Source: Rhodocyclaceae bacterium
GTDB lineage: Bacteria > Pseudomonadota > Gammaproteobacteria > Burkholderiales > Rhodocyclaceae
Length of the DNA stretch: 51,680 bases
Direction: 5' to 3'
NCBI GenBank assembly: GCA_028687645.1
Contig: JAQTZQ010000008.1
Location: forward strand, 1 to 51,680
The notes under the pieces: generated by a model
What the model was told of the DNA's origin: nothing
What the model saw: only the letters and a program-made list of their open reading frames with translations
The model's database searches: none
Translations under genes and position numbers: made by a program
Part shown: piece after piece, positions 37,469 to 48,000 of the stretch
Numbering within the stretch: the stretch's first letter is position 1
Layout: every line of letters begins with the position of its first letter

Positions 37469-37852
37469 ATGACAAAACGCAGGACGGTCATCATCGTTGA
37501 CGACAATGACATGATGCGCGGCATTTTGCGTGGCATGCTGCGTGGTGATGAATACGAAGTTATCGGCGAGGCTCGCAACGGTGTTGCCGCAGTCGATATT
37601 GCCGAGCGCCTCAAGCCAGACATTATCTGTCTCGACGTCATGATGCCCGAGAAGAACGGGATTGATGCCCTGTGTGAAATCAAGGTGGCACGACCAGAGA
37701 CCGAAGTAGTGATGATTACCATCAGTGCCGATCCTGCTACCGTGCAACAAGCGATCCAGAACGGCGCCAGTGGATTTATCGTCAAGCCGTTCAACGCCGC
37801 AAAAGTTCTTGATACGCTGGCCCATGTCAGCGCCAGAAAGCCCTCGAAATAA
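37469..37852 (+). CDS. CheY-like single-domain response regulator
   Basis: A 127-aa receiver domain: acidic pair VDDND near residues 10-14, phosphoacceptor Asp in CLDVMMPEKNG near 56, TIS switch and FIVKPF lysine. No output domain, so it acts by binding a partner, perhaps with the adjacent REC-GGDEF protein or chemotaxis machinery (inference). The start codon is 3 bp after the GGDEF gene stop, indicating an operon. Confidence 0.92.
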   Translation: MTKRRTVIIVDDNDMMRGILRGMLRGDEYEVIGEARNGVAAVDIAERLKPDIICLDVMMPEKNGIDALCEIKVARPETEVVMITISADPATVQQAIQNGASGFIVKPFNAAKVLDTLAHVSARKPSK

Positions 37853-37856
37853 TCAG

Positions 37857-38612
37857 CTAAAAGCCGTTACGCCATTGCCGAATGGCCGCAAAAACGGCCA
37901 CCGGAGAGCGGTCGACCGCACCCAATTCAAGTGCTTTGGCAATTACCACGGGTTCTGCGCTGCGCAGGAAGGGATTGGTCACTTTTTCCTCCGCCAGGGT
38001 CGAAGGCACGCTGGGCTGATCGGCGTCACGCAATGCCGCCACCCGTTTGACCCGCACCAATAAATCCTGATTTTCCGGCTCCACTGCCAAGGCAAAACGC
38101 AGATTCATTTCGGTATATTCATGGGCGCAATAAACCCGTGTTTCATCAGGCAAAGCCGCAATTTTGCTCAATGAGTCATACATTTGTGCCGGTGAGCCTT
38201 CAAACAAGCGCCCGCACCCGGCACCAAACAAGGTATCACCACAAAACAGCGCGCCTGGTACGGCGTAGGCAAGGTGCCCGAGGGTATGGCCGGGAACCGC
38301 CATCACCTGCACGGCTTGACCCAATACGGTGATCACCTCGCCACCCAGCAAGGCCTGCGTACGCCCTGTGATAGACTCATTTTCCGGCCCGAACACCTCG
38401 GCTTCCCAGTGTTCCAGCAGGGCTGAAATACCGCCTTGGTGATCGGCATGGTGATGTGTGATGAGGATGGATTCCAATGACAACCCCAGCTCCTCAAGCC
38501 GTGCTATCACGGGTACGGGATCGCCGGGATCAACCACGGCGGCGTGACCGTCACGTAGCAGTAGCCAGATGTAGTTATCTTTGAACGCAGGTATGGGCAA
38601 AATATCGAACAT
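37857..38612 (-). CDS. gloB: Hydroxyacylglutathione hydrolase (glyoxalase II)
   Basis: A 251-aa metallo-beta-lactamase-fold enzyme that hydrolyses S-lactoylglutathione. The metal motif THHHADHQGG is near residue 53, GHTLGHLAY near 109 and CGDTLFGAGCGRLFEG near 124. Divergent from the methyltransferase gene; the gloB - yafS - rnhA - dnaQ block is conserved with E. coli. Confidence 0.96.
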   Translation of the reverse strand: MFDILPIPAFKDNYIWLLLRDGHAAVVDPGDPVPVIARLEELGLSLESILITHHHADHQGGISALLEHWEAEVFGPENESITGRTQALLGGEVITVLGQAVQVMAVPGHTLGHLAYAVPGALFCGDTLFGAGCGRLFEGSPAQMYDSLSKIAALPDETRVYCAHEYTEMNLRFALAVEPENQDLLVRVKRVAALRDADQPSVPSTLAEEKVTNPFLRSAEPVVIAKALELGAVDRSPVAVFAAIRQWRNGF

Positions 38613-38640
38613 TCCCGAACTATCAGGTGTCGCGCAGCGG

Positions 38641-39357
38641 ATGTCAATTCCCGGGCTGGAAGCCTGGCTGGCTTCGGCGCAAGGGCGCTATGTGCTGGAT
38701 TGGGAAACCACCCGGATTGATGCCTTGGTTGCCGATATTTTTGGCTTCAATGCCTTGCAGCTTGGCCTGCCGCAGCTTGATTTCCTGAACGGCAATCGCA
38801 TTCCGCTGCGTCAGCGCGCCGGTGAATCCGGTGCTGTCGACGTGCTGTGCGAGATGACGGCGCTGCCATTCTCTGCCAGCAGCACCGACCTCGTCGTTTT
38901 ACCGCACGTTCTGGAGTTTCATCACGACCCGCATCAGATTTTGCGCGAAATCGAACGCATCCTGATCCCTGAAGGCCATCTCATCATTTTGGGCTTTAAC
39001 CCAATCTCGCTGTGGGGCCTGAAAAATCGACTGGGCAAAGGTGATGAATTTCCCTGGAACGGTAGCTATATCTCGCCATTGCGGCTCAAGGACTGGTTAA
39101 AATTGCTCGGTTTTGAAGTTGACCGTAACTATTTCGGCTGCTTCGCCCCGCCTTTCAATCAACAAAAATGGCTGACTCACTGGCACTTTATGGAAGCTGC
39201 CGGCGATCGCTGGTGGGGTTTGCCCGGGGGCGTTTATCTGCTGCATGCCATCAAACGCGTTCCGGGCATGCGACTCATCGCCCCCAAATGGAAAACCGCC
39301 AAGGTCGGCAGCAAGGCGCTGCGTCCTGTAGCTCAAAAGGAAAGTAATGACGGCTGA
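38641..39357 (+). CDS. YafS-like SAM-dependent methyltransferase
   Basis: A class I methyltransferase of 238 aa from the ATG at 38641 ([12 protein letters not shown]); an ATG at 38581 would overlap gloB. The core motif [20 protein letters not shown] (about residues 86-105) and [16 protein letters not shown] match the family. It overlaps rnhA by 11 bp. A 14/15 copy of the dispersed word encodes VDRNY at 39118. Substrate unknown. Confidence 0.85.
   Translation: MSIPGLEAWLASAQGRYVLDWETTRIDALVADIFGFNALQLGLPQLDFLNGNRIPLRQRAGESGAVDVLCEMTALPFSASSTDLVVLPHVLEFHHDPHQILREIERILIPEGHLIILGFNPISLWGLKNRLGKGDEFPWNGSYISPLRLKDWLKLLGFEVDRNYFGCFAPPFNQQKWLTHWHFMEAAGDRWWGLPGGVYLLHAIKRVPGMRLIAPKWKTAKVGSKALRPVAQKESNDG
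39118..39132 (+). repeat. Dispersed word, 14/15 copy
   Basis: GTTGACCGTAACTAT in the methyltransferase gene; one mismatch at position 13. Confidence 0.7.
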
Positions 39358-39793
39358 AGTATCCGTAGAAATTTTTACCGATGGTGCCTGCAAGGGCAAC
39401 CCCGGCCCTGGCGGCTGGGGCGCAATTTTGCGGCTGGGTGAGCATGAAAAGGAGTTGTGGGGCGGCGAAAAGGAGACGACCAACAATCGCATGGAGCTCA
39501 CCGCTGCCATTCGCGCCATTGAAGCCTTGAAGCGCCCGCTCAGCGGTAAAATTTATACCGACTCACAATATGTGCTTAAAGGCATCAACGAGTGGATTCA
39601 CGGCTGGAAGCGCAATGGCTGGAAGACCTCGGACAAAAAGCCAGTCAAAAACGCCGACCTTTGGCAGCAGCTTGATGCTCAGGTCAAACAACATAAACTG
39701 GTCTGGGTCTGGGTCAAGGGCCACAGCGGCCACCCGGAAAACGAGCGCGCCGATGCGCTGGCCAATCGTGGCATTGATGAATTGAAAGGCTAA
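39347..39793 (+). CDS. rnhA: Ribonuclease HI
   Basis: A 148-aa enzyme that degrades RNA in RNA-DNA hybrids. The four catalytic carboxylates are visible in [33 protein letters not shown] and NERADALAN. The basic-protrusion region ([10 protein letters not shown]) is present. It precedes dnaQ by 3 bp. Confidence 0.97.
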   Translation: MTAEVSVEIFTDGACKGNPGPGGWGAILRLGEHEKELWGGEKETTNNRMELTAAIRAIEALKRPLSGKIYTDSQYVLKGINEWIHGWKRNGWKTSDKKPVKNADLWQQLDAQVKQHKLVWVWVKGHSGHPENERADALANRGIDELKG

Positions 39794-39796
39794 GCC

Positions 39797-40504
39797 ATGC
39801 GGCAAATATTTCTCGACACTGAAACTACCGGCCTCGACCCACGCCAGGGTCACCGTATCATTGAGGTCGCCTGCATTGAAATGCACAATCGCCGCCCCAC
39901 CGGGCGCCATCTGCACAAATACGTTAATCCGCAACGTGAAATCGATGCTGGCGCTGCCGCCGTGCACGGCATTACGCTGGATTTTCTTGCAGACAAACCC
40001 AAGTTTGCCGATATTGCCGAAGAATTTCTCGAATTTATCAATGGTGCTGAACTGATCATCCACAACGCGCCATTCGACTTGGGTTTTCTCAATGCCGAAC
40101 TGCGTCGTCTCGACCGGGTTCCGGTTGAAACCCTGTGCAATGGCGTCACCGATACGCTGAAGATGGCCAAGGAGCTTCATCCGGGCAAGCGCAATAGCCT
40201 CGACGCACTGTGCGACCGTTACGAAATCGATAACTCTCACCGCACTTTGCACGGTGCTCTGCTCGATACCGAACTGCTGGCAGAGGTTTTTTTGGCCATG
40301 ACGCGAGGCCAGAATGCGCTAATGATCGAACCGGAGTTTCAGCCGCGATCACAAAACATCGACGGTAAGCCGAGACAGGCGCGCAAACCACTGATCGTTG
40401 CGCGCGCCAGCGATGATGAATTAGCGCAGCATCAACAGGTGCTGGCCGGGATCAACAAGGAAACCAAAGGCGGTTGTGTCTGGCTCGCCACACTTGAGGC
40501 TTAA
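39797..40504 (+). CDS. dnaQ: DNA polymerase III epsilon subunit (proofreading exonuclease)
   Basis: A 235-aa DEDDh exonuclease: FLDTETTGLDP (1-15), IIHNAPFDLGFLN (about 84) and HRTLHGALLDTELLAEV (about 146). The C-terminal tail is the polymerase alpha-binding part. Last gene of the rnhA-dnaQ pair. Confidence 0.96.
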   Translation: MRQIFLDTETTGLDPRQGHRIIEVACIEMHNRRPTGRHLHKYVNPQREIDAGAAAVHGITLDFLADKPKFADIAEEFLEFINGAELIIHNAPFDLGFLNAELRRLDRVPVETLCNGVTDTLKMAKELHPGKRNSLDALCDRYEIDNSHRTLHGALLDTELLAEVFLAMTRGQNALMIEPEFQPRSQNIDGKPRQARKPLIVARASDDELAQHQQVLAGINKETKGGCVWLATLEA

Positions 40505-40551
40505 CGAAATTCTTTAGCCAATTTCGTCGTTGACCGTAACAATTGGCTTTT
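40504..40551 (+). terminator. Candidate hairpins after dnaQ enclosing a motif copy
   Basis: Two alternative stems share the sequence: ACGAAATT (40504-40511) with AATTTCGT (40520-40527), and AGCCAATT (40516-40523) with AATTGGCT (40541-40548) followed by TTT. The second stem has the dispersed 15-mer in its 17-base loop. It lies in the C-terminal codons of the convergent GTPase gene. Terminator function is uncertain because the loop is long. Confidence 0.35.
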
Positions 40552-41419
40552 CAGCCAGTTGTTTGGCGCGCGCTTGGCGTTTTAGCGGCGTTTCCATACT
40601 AATCCGCCCGAGCGACCCGCTACGGTAATCCGTCAGCAAAATAACCGCCGCCTTCTCCAGATCAAGCTCGCCGCCGCGACCTTTTTGCAGACAACCCCGC
40701 TTTTTGGCCACCGCTTCGATGACCTCGGGGCCATCCAGCCCTTCCGTATCAAAGCCATAGCGTGCCGTCAGCAACTCAGGATAGGCTTCCAGCAGGAAGC
40801 TGGCGAGGAAGGTGGCGACTTCTTCATCAATGTAGGCATTGACGCCCACCGCGTGGCTGGCGGCCAGCATCAGGCCATCAATCGGGTGCTCGATTTTTGG
40901 CCACAACATGCCGGGGGTATCGTAAATGGTCAGCCGCGAGCTGATGTCGATACGCTGCTGGCTCTTGGTCACCGCCGGCTGATCGCCTACCGCAGCGACT
41001 TTTTTCTTGACCAAGGCGTTCATCAAGGTTGATTTGCCGACGTTGGGGATGCCCATGATCATCAGGCGCAATGGCTTGATCGCATCATTGCGATGTGGTG
41101 CCAGCTTTTGTGCGAGACCGGGAATCTTCGCCACGTCACTGGCTTTTTTACAAGAAATAGCCACCGCCTTGACGCCTGGCTGCTTGGCAAAGTAATCCAG
41201 CCAGGCTTTGGTCGCCTCTGGGTCTGCCATATCGGCTTTATTGAGCAGTTTTAGACAGGGGCGCTGCCGGAAGGCGCGCAACTCGTGAATCATCGGGTTG
41301 CTCGACGCCATGGGCAGGCGAGCATCAAGCACTTCGACCACGACATCGGCCATGGCCAGTGTCTCGCCCGCTTTTTTGCGGGCTTGCGTCATGTGACCGG
41401 GGAACCATTGAATAGACAT
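40514..41419 (-). CDS. YlqF/RbgA-type ribosome biogenesis GTPase
   Basis: A 301-aa circularly permuted GTPase for large-subunit assembly. The order is G4 (LLNKADM), then G1 ([12 protein letters not shown], about residue 125), then G3 (DTPG). The start chosen is [10 protein letters not shown] at 41419, the family's N-terminus; the longer frame to 41527 runs into divergent yaiI. Its last codons contain an exact dispersed word (40529-40543) reading VTVND. Confidence 0.92.
   Translation of the reverse strand: MSIQWFPGHMTQARKKAGETLAMADVVVEVLDARLPMASSNPMIHELRAFRQRPCLKLLNKADMADPEATKAWLDYFAKQPGVKAVAISCKKASDVAKIPGLAQKLAPHRNDAIKPLRLMIMGIPNVGKSTLMNALVKKKVAAVGDQPAVTKSQQRIDISSRLTIYDTPGMLWPKIEHPIDGLMLAASHAVGVNAYIDEEVATFLASFLLEAYPELLTARYGFDTEGLDGPEVIEAVAKKRGCLQKGRGGELDLEKAAVILLTDYRSGSLGRISMETPLKRQARAKQLAEKPIVTVNDEIG
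40529..40543 (+). repeat. Dispersed 15-bp word, exact copy
   Basis: GTTGACCGTAACAAT 15 bases before the stop of the YlqF-type GTPase gene, and within the loop of the hairpin described there. Confidence 0.85.
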
Positions 41420-41483
41420 TTCTGAAACAAATCCTGAAGTTAGGCGCGTATTATCGCAGGTCGAATCTGCGGAACACACTTTT

Positions 41484-41927
41484 ATGCACATCTGGGTCGA
41501 TGCCGACGCCTGCCCCGTCGTAATCAAGGAAATTCTCTACCGCGTTGCCGAGCGCACCAAACTACCGCTGACGCTGGTAGCCAACCAGTGGCTGAAAACG
41601 CCGCCTTACCCGAGCATACGCGCCATACAGGTGCCCAAGGGCTTTGACGTGGCCGACAACTACATTGTCGATCAGGCAGTTGCTGGCGATCTGGTCATAA
41701 CGGCTGACATCCCGCTTGCAGCTGGCGCCATCGAGAAAGGCGCCCTCGCCCTCAATCCACGCGGCGAGTTGTACACCAAGGAAAACATCAAGCAAACGCT
41801 GGATATGCGCAACTTTATGGAAACCTTGCGCAATAGTGGCGTTGAAACCGGTGGTCCACCAGCTTTCAATCAGGCTGACCGGCAGAATTTCGCCAATCAG
41901 CTCGACCGCTTGCTGGCGAAACGTTAA
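41484..41927 (+). CDS. yaiI: YaiI/YqxD family (UPF0178) protein
   Basis: A 147-aa protein with the family's [14 protein letters not shown]-terminus and [13 protein letters not shown] near residue 76. The fold is PIN-like with acidic residues, but function is unknown. It overlaps the prfC end by 4 bp and is divergent from the GTPase gene. Confidence 0.92.
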   Translation: MHIWVDADACPVVIKEILYRVAERTKLPLTLVANQWLKTPPYPSIRAIQVPKGFDVADNYIVDQAVAGDLVITADIPLAAGAIEKGALALNPRGELYTKENIKQTLDMRNFMETLRNSGVETGGPPAFNQADRQNFANQLDRLLAKR

Positions 41928-43492
41928 ATAACTTCGCGTGCCTCCAGGAAACTCAGCTTTGGATATTTTTCCTTGACCATGTTCAGATACACGTTATTAG
42001 GTGCAAGATAGACCGGATCATCCGCACCATCCAGCGCCACGTTGGCGCTATAACGGTCAGACAACTGGCGAAGTTCTGCGGCATCGCCCTGAATCCAGCG
42101 CGCAGTGGCGCAGTTGTAACTCTCGAAGATCACCTTGACGCCGTATTCATTTTCCAGACGGCTGGCGACAACATCGAACTGCAGGATACCAACCGCGCCA
42201 AGAATCAAATCATTGCCCGAAAGCGGACGGAAAAGCTGCGTCGCCCCTTCTTCAGCAAGTTGTTGAAGACCCTTCTGCAATTGCTTGATTTTAAGTGGAT
42301 TTGCAATACGCGCCAGACGGAAATGTTCAGGTGCGAAAGACGGGATACCGATAAAGCGCAGGTCTTCGCCTTCGGTAAAAGTCTCGCCCAGACGGATGGT
42401 GCCGTGGTTGGGAATACCGATGATATCGCCCGGATAAGCCTCGTCCGTTGTACTGCGATCACGCGCCATGAAGGTGATGGCGTTGTTCACCGCGACCATC
42501 TTGCCGCCCTGCTTGAGCTTCATGCCGCGCTCGAAACGACCGGAACAGACGCGCACGAAAGCAATGCGGTCACGGTGCTTGGGGTCCATGTTGGCTTGAA
42601 TCTTGAACACGAAACCGGAGAATTTTGTCTCGCTCGGCTGCACTTCGCGGGTCGTTGATGGGCGCGCAATCGGTGCCGGCGAGAGTTCGACGACGGCATC
42701 AAGCAAACTTTGCACGCCGAAGTTGTTGACCGCAGAACCGAAAAATACCGGCGATTGTTTGCCTGACAAATAAGCCTCGGCATCAAAAGCATGCGAAGCA
42801 CCGCGCACCAGTTCGATATCGGTGCGCAATTCGTCAGCCTGACTGCCTATCAGTTCGTCCAGACGCGGATTATCCAGGCCCTTGATGATTTCAGCCGTAC
42901 CCTTCTCAGCCTGCGGGTCAAAGAATGCAATCGCATCATCGTACAGGTGATAAACACCACGGAAACGCTTGCCCATACCAATTGGCCAGGTCATCGGCGC
43001 ACACTGGATGCCGAGCACAGACTCAATTTCATCGAGCAGATCAATCGGCTCCTTGCCTTCGCGGTCGAGCTTGTTGATGAAGGTGATGATCGGCGTGTCG
43101 CGCATACGGCAGACGTTGAGCAGCTTGATCGTCTGTGCTTCTACACCATTCACCGAGTCGATCACCATCACCGCCGAGTCGACGGCAGTCAGCGTGCGGT
43201 AGGTATCTTCCGAGAAATCCTCGTGGCCCGGCGTATCGAGCAGATTGATCATGCATTCGCGGTACGGGAACTGCATCACCGATGAGGTCACCGAGATGCC
43301 GCGCTGCTTTTCCAGCTCCATCCAGTCAGAAGTCGCATGGCGGCTGGCCTTGCGCGCCCGCACCTCGCCGGCGACCTGAATCGCACCACCGAACCACAGC
43401 AGTTTTTCAGTCAGCGTGGTTTTACCCGCGTCAGGGTGAGAAATGATCGCGAAGGTGCGACGACGGAAGATTTCGGTTTCGAGGGGAGTCAC
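41924..43492 (-). CDS. prfC: Peptide chain release factor 3
   Basis: GTPase that recycles RF1/RF2 from the ribosome. G1 SHPDAGKTT near residue 20, G3 DTPGHEDF and G4 NKLD are intact, followed by EF-Tu-like domain II ([16 protein letters not shown]) and the RF3 C-terminal domain. The start is set at the GTG at 43492 (522 aa, [15 protein letters not shown]...) to match RF3 length; the open frame extends to 43576 into the degraded higB region. Confidence 0.95.
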   Translation of the reverse strand: MTPLETEIFRRRTFAIISHPDAGKTTLTEKLLWFGGAIQVAGEVRARKASRHATSDWMELEKQRGISVTSSVMQFPYRECMINLLDTPGHEDFSEDTYRTLTAVDSAVMVIDSVNGVEAQTIKLLNVCRMRDTPIITFINKLDREGKEPIDLLDEIESVLGIQCAPMTWPIGMGKRFRGVYHLYDDAIAFFDPQAEKGTAEIIKGLDNPRLDELIGSQADELRTDIELVRGASHAFDAEAYLSGKQSPVFFGSAVNNFGVQSLLDAVVELSPAPIARPSTTREVQPSETKFSGFVFKIQANMDPKHRDRIAFVRVCSGRFERGMKLKQGGKMVAVNNAITFMARDRSTTDEAYPGDIIGIPNHGTIRLGETFTEGEDLRFIGIPSFAPEHFRLARIANPLKIKQLQKGLQQLAEEGATQLFRPLSGNDLILGAVGILQFDVVASRLENEYGVKVIFESYNCATARWIQGDAAELRQLSDRYSANVALDGADDPVYLAPNNVYLNMVKEKYPKLSFLEAREVI

Positions 43493-43531
43493 GGCAGGCG
43501 GTATAAGAGCGAAAAGTCCGCAATTATACCG

Positions 43532-43813
43532 TTGCCGCAGTGCAACAAGGCGCTGCGCGACTTCGCTCGCATTCACCCTGAAGCCGATGCGCCGCTTCAG
43601 GTTTTTCGACTGCTGATTGAGCGTGGCAAGTTCAGCAATTTTGCTGAGTTAAGGGCAACGTTTCGCGGGGTGGATAAGGTAGGCGAGCGCTATATATTCA
43701 ATATCGGTGGCAACAAATACCGCTTGGTAGCAGCCATTGCTTTTGCCCCACAACTACTGTGGGTCAAGGCAGTAATGACACACAGCGAATACGACAAAGG
43801 AGAATGGAAATGA
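43532..43813 (+). CDS. HigB-type toxin, start codon probably lost
   Basis: RelE-superfamily HigB mRNA interferase: [30 protein letters not shown] and [10 protein letters not shown] are family hallmarks. No ATG or GTG occurs near the expected N-terminus; the nearest in-frame candidate is a TTG at 43532 with no ribosome-binding site. It is divergent from prfC by 39 bp. The antitoxin frame overlaps its stop by 4 bp. The toxin may be inactive or weakly expressed. Confidence 0.72.
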   Translation: MPQCNKALRDFARIHPEADAPLQVFRLLIERGKFSNFAELRATFRGVDKVGERYIFNIGGNKYRLVAAIAFAPQLLWVKAVMTHSEYDKGEWK

Positions 43814-44134
43814 ACGTACTGGACATATTGGCGCCGTGGGAAACGGTCAACGCCGCTTTGGGCTTGTCCGGGCCCATCCGCGATGAGGCCCACTACGCAG
43901 CGCCACTTGCTTTAGTTGATGAAGCGTTTGAACGCTTTGGCGGATCTTCTTCGCGAATACGAAGCACGCATTCACCCGTGGCCCGATACCGCAACGCCAG
44001 CCACCGTGCTTCAAGCATTAATGGATGAACACGGCCTGAGCCAAAAAGACTTGCCGGAGGTCGGTACTCAATCGGTGATCTCCGATGTACTGGCCCAGCG
44101 CTTCAATTTGCCGATGGATGTATTTGCTGGGTGA
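43810..44134 (+). pseudogene. HigA-type antitoxin, frameshifted
   Basis: Begins by ATGA overlap with higB and a GGAG ribosome-binding site. The first frame reads [19 protein letters not shown]...LVDEAF, then an extra T in the run at 43927-43929 shifts the frame; the downstream frame continues as LNALADLLREYEARIHP and QALMDEHGLSQKDLPEVGTQ, the HigA helix-turn-helix. The C-terminal part also appears to lack about 14 residues between SDVLA and QRFNLPMDVFAG compared with what the family shows. A single-base sequencing error cannot be excluded for the frameshift. Confidence 0.7.
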
Positions 44135-44149
44135 ATTGTTACGGTCAAC
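44135..44149 (-). repeat. Dispersed 15-bp word, exact intergenic copy
   Basis: ATTGTTACGGTCAAC on the plus strand, the reverse complement of the word, beginning directly after the higA stop. On its right the sequence continues into a degenerate opposite-oriented copy (GTCAACCGCGACATT), forming an overlapping inverted pair. Confidence 0.85.
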
Positions 44150-44188
44150 CGCGACATTGGGCTGATTTTTCGCATTAACCCAAGCAAA

Positions 44189-44926
44189 CTATGTCGCCGA
44201 CAGCGGCAGCACTTCCCGGTACAGCGCACGGCTGGCATAAGCCAGCCAAGGCAAGGTCAGCGGTAAAAGTGGCAGGAGCAAAATACTGCCGATGATCAGT
44301 GATGAGATCAGTGCAGCCCAAAGCATTGCCGGGAAAAAATTTCCGAACACGATTTTGACACTGCAGGAAACGGCGCCCACCAGCGAGGCTCGGCGTTCGC
44401 AGAGCAGTGGCACAGAAAATGCCGAGACGCAAAACAGTAGCAGCGCCACGACAAAACCTGAAGCGGCGCCCCATTTCAGAAAACTCAAGACGCCGCTCGT
44501 CGCCGGCACCAGATCGGTCAGCCAGACCGGCGCACCCCCAACCATGTAACTGTAGAGAATTGCGGCATCGGTAATGAATATCATGAATAGCAACGCACAA
44601 ACCAAGGCCACAACCCATACCGAAGGTGATGCATTTTTAAAGCCGGAAACAATCGAGCTCAGACCCGGTTTTTGGCCTGACTCGCTGGCCTGGGCAATAC
44701 CAAAAAAACCCGCCAGCACCGGCGGGCCAATCAACATGAACCCCCCGGCCGCAGCGATCACAAAAGGCGTCATCCCACTCGCCAGAAGGCCGCCGATAAT
44801 GACCAGACCACCCAGCGTAAAAATGGCTGCATAGGCAATGCTGGTCATTCGTGTTGCGTTCGCCAGACGCCACCCCTCGGCCAGGGCTCGACGTAGGCTG
44901 GCAATGCTGAGAGGCACGATAGTCAT
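44189..44926 (-). CDS. DUF2189 inner-membrane protein
   Basis: A 245-aa protein with about six membrane segments and the DUF2189 N-terminus VPLSIASLRRALAEGWRLA. The ATG at 44926 has an AGGGAA ribosome-binding site 5 bases upstream; the longer frame to 45010 has no such support. Function unknown. It is separated from the degraded higBA by about 55 bp. Confidence 0.82.
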   Translation of the reverse strand: MTIVPLSIASLRRALAEGWRLANATRMTSIAYAAIFTLGGLVIIGGLLASGMTPFVIAAAGGFMLIGPPVLAGFFGIAQASESGQKPGLSSIVSGFKNASPSVWVVALVCALLFMIFITDAAILYSYMVGGAPVWLTDLVPATSGVLSFLKWGAASGFVVALLLFCVSAFSVPLLCERRASLVGAVSCSVKIVFGNFFPAMLWAALISSLIIGSILLLPLLPLTLPWLAYASRALYREVLPLSAT

Positions 44927-45080
44927 GAAATTCCCTGCGCAATTGACGGTTTGAGAGATGGTCGTTGAGCATACGCAATCCGTCCAGCCCGGCGCGCTAA
45001 GATAAATCAAATTTGTCGCAGGAATTTGACAATGTAGGGGGCGTCAATGCCAGGAAGCTTTGTCGGTATCAATAATTGCT

Positions 45081-48000
45081 TCAAGCGCTAGTGGCAAAAA
45101 GAGTGACCTCAACCACATGCTCACTCTGGCTACCTACCAGCGGAATCGACTTACCCATCAGCCTGACACCATCAATTTTTACGCTGGCGATACCGACAGA
45201 ATCGCCAGCATTAGCGATTTGTGAAATCGAAATCCGGTAGCTTGCCTGGTAATAGCGATAAAGAATCTTCACGCTTGGCCACTCTGCCGGCAGGCATGGA
45301 TTCAGATAGAGATGCTCCCCCTCGCGGCGCAGGCCTAAAAGTGATTCAAGAATAAGCCGATAGGTCCAGCCGGCTGAACCGGTATACCAACTCCACCCTC
45401 CCCGCCCGACATGGGGCGGGCTGGCGTAGAGATCGGCGGAGATGACATAGGGTTCGACTTTGTAGGTGTCGATCCCGGCGGCTGATTGCGCATGGTTTAC
45501 CGGGTTGATCATCGCCATCAATTCCCAGGCACGTTTGTTGTCACCCAATTCAGCGAATGCCATCGCTGCCCATACCGCTGCATGCGTGTATTGCCCGCCG
45601 TTTTCTCGCACGCCGGGCACGTAGCCACGGATGTAACCGGGGTCCATCGCCGACTTGTCAAAGGGTGGATCAAGCAGTTGAATCAGCGCGTCGTCGTGAT
45701 GCACCAGGCGTTGGTCGACCGCATTCATGGCACTGCGCGAATGCTCCAGATTGCTGATGCCGGAAAGCACCGACCAGCTTTGCGAAATTGAGTCGATTTG
45801 GCATTCGTCATTGCTGGCCGATCCCAATGCGGTTCCATCATCGAAATAAGCACGGCGATACCATTCGCCATCCCAGGCATGCTGTTCGATACTTTGGCGC
45901 AGGCGAGCGCCCTCTTCGACGCAAAATTCTGCAAACGGTGGATCGTCATGGATGCGCGCCACTTCGGTGAACTGCCGGAAAACCTCGCACATGAAGAAGC
46001 CGAGCCAGACACTTTCGCCTTTGCCACGTATGCCGACCAGGTTCATGCCATCGTTCCAGTCGCCCGAACCCATCAGTGGCAGGCCGCGATCACCAAAGCG
46101 TAGCCCATGCCGGATGGCACGCCGGCAATGTTCATAAAGACTGGCCACCTCAAGGGAGCGGTTCGGCAGATCAAAATATGAGTCATCTTCGGGGTTGACC
46201 GCACGACCTTCGAGAAAGTGCACCGTTTCATCCAGAACGCCGGTATCTCCCGTAGATTTAACATAGCGGCAGACGGCCAAAGGTAACCACAGGTAATCGT
46301 CCGAACAATGGGTGCGCACACCGCGGCCGGAAGGTGGATGCCACCAGTGCTGGACATCGCCCTCCTGAAATTGCCGGCTGGCGCAGAGCAGCAGGTGTTC
46401 GCGAACCAGACCCGGTTCGGCGTGTATCAACGCCATCACATCCTGTAACTGGTCGCGGAAGCCAAAAGCGCCGCCCGACTGGTAGTAGCCGCTGCGCGCC
46501 CACAGCCGACAGGCAAGGGTTTGATAGACCAGCCAGCCGTTGGTCAAAACATTGAGTGCGGCGTCGGGGGTTTCCACCTGAACCGTGCCTAGCGTTTGCT
46601 TCCAATAAGCCCAAACGGCTTCCAGCGCATTGCGCCCTGCCGTAGCACCGCGAAAACGCTGGACGAGTTGGCTGGCATCTTCGGCATTGCGCCCTACCCC
46701 GAGCCGGAAAACAATCTCGCGCTCTTGCCCAACTGCCAGTTCAAAACTCACCTGAATCGCCGCGCAGGGATCGAGACCGGCACCGAGCTTGCCAGAGAGC
46801 CGCGCTCGCTGCATGGCTGCCGGGTTGTGCAGGCTGCGGTTACGCCCGATAAATTCCGTGCGGTCGCCGCTGACGTTGCGTGTCGGTGTATTGACATCGA
46901 AGAAGGCAACCCGTTCGGAAAACTCGGGGTTGTACGGGTTACGGGCGAAAAGTGCGCCACTCTCGGGATTGATTTCTGTCGTGACGTGCATGGCTGATTT
47001 GGCTGGTAGATCACCCAGCACCCACTCGACGTAGCCGGTGGCGCTAAGCTGTCGCGGTCGACCGGATTTATTGCGTATTTTTAGTACCGAGAATTTGATC
47101 GCGGCATCCAGCGCCACGTAAACCCAAAGCTCCGAGCTGATACCGTCGACTTCCGTCTCAAAGACGCTGTAGCCGAAGCCATGGCGGATCACGTAAGTGC
47201 TTGTAGCGCGTGCGGGTAACGGGCTTGGCGACCAAAAGTGGCCGCTTTCTTCGTCACGAATGTACAGCGCTTCACCACTGGCATCGCTCACCGGGTCGTT
47301 GCGCCACGGCGTCAGGCGGAATTCGTGGGCATTTTCGCTCCAGGTGTAGGCGACGCCACTCTCCGAAATCACTGTCCCGAAATACGGATTGGCCAGCACG
47401 TTAGACCAAGGCGCCGGGGTTGTCTGGCCGGGCGCTAGCGTAATGACGTACTCACGCCCATCCGGCGTAAACCCGCCCAGCCCGTTGCTGAGAATCAGAT
47501 CACGGCCAACAGCGGCGATTGCCGGCGACGTTTCCGCGCGATACGGACGCGTGACAGTGAGTCGCGGGACACGTGGCTCGATAAATGTGCGATGGTCCAG
47601 CTGTTCGGCCAGAGTTCCCCGGCCATCGGTAATGATGGCGCGCGCGACCGAGAGCAGCAAAATACGATCCTCGCTGGAAATCTGTTCGGCTGGGCGAACG
47701 AAGATACCGCCCGGTCGATCAATCACACTTGCCTCTATGCCTGAGGCGATCAAGCCCATGATCTGTTCCTGCAAGCGCTGGCGATAGCCCGAATGCTCTT
47801 CATTCCAGATCACCAGATCGACCGCCAGCCCTTTCATGCGCCAGTAGGCGTGCGCCTGAACAAGCTGGTGCACGAGATCAATATTGGCGGCATCGCCGAT
47901 TTGCAACAGGACAATCGGCAGATCACCGGAGATGGCGTAACCCCAAAGCCCGGACTGACCACGACGATTCTGGATCAGGATGCCTGCCTCAGCGCGTAAC

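Noticed and set aside
37857-37930. GCGGTCGACCGC palindrome as an operator
   Set aside because: It lies in the gloB coding region and the palindrome follows from the GTCGAC core; no regulatory context.
40504-40527. ACGAAATT/AATTTCGT hairpin as a strong terminator
   Set aside because: It is AT-rich and lacks a T-tract on either side; kept only as a low-confidence candidate together with the alternative stem.
43337-43531. N-terminal extension of the HigB frame
   Set aside because: It is antisense to prfC and has no resemblance to HigB N-termini.
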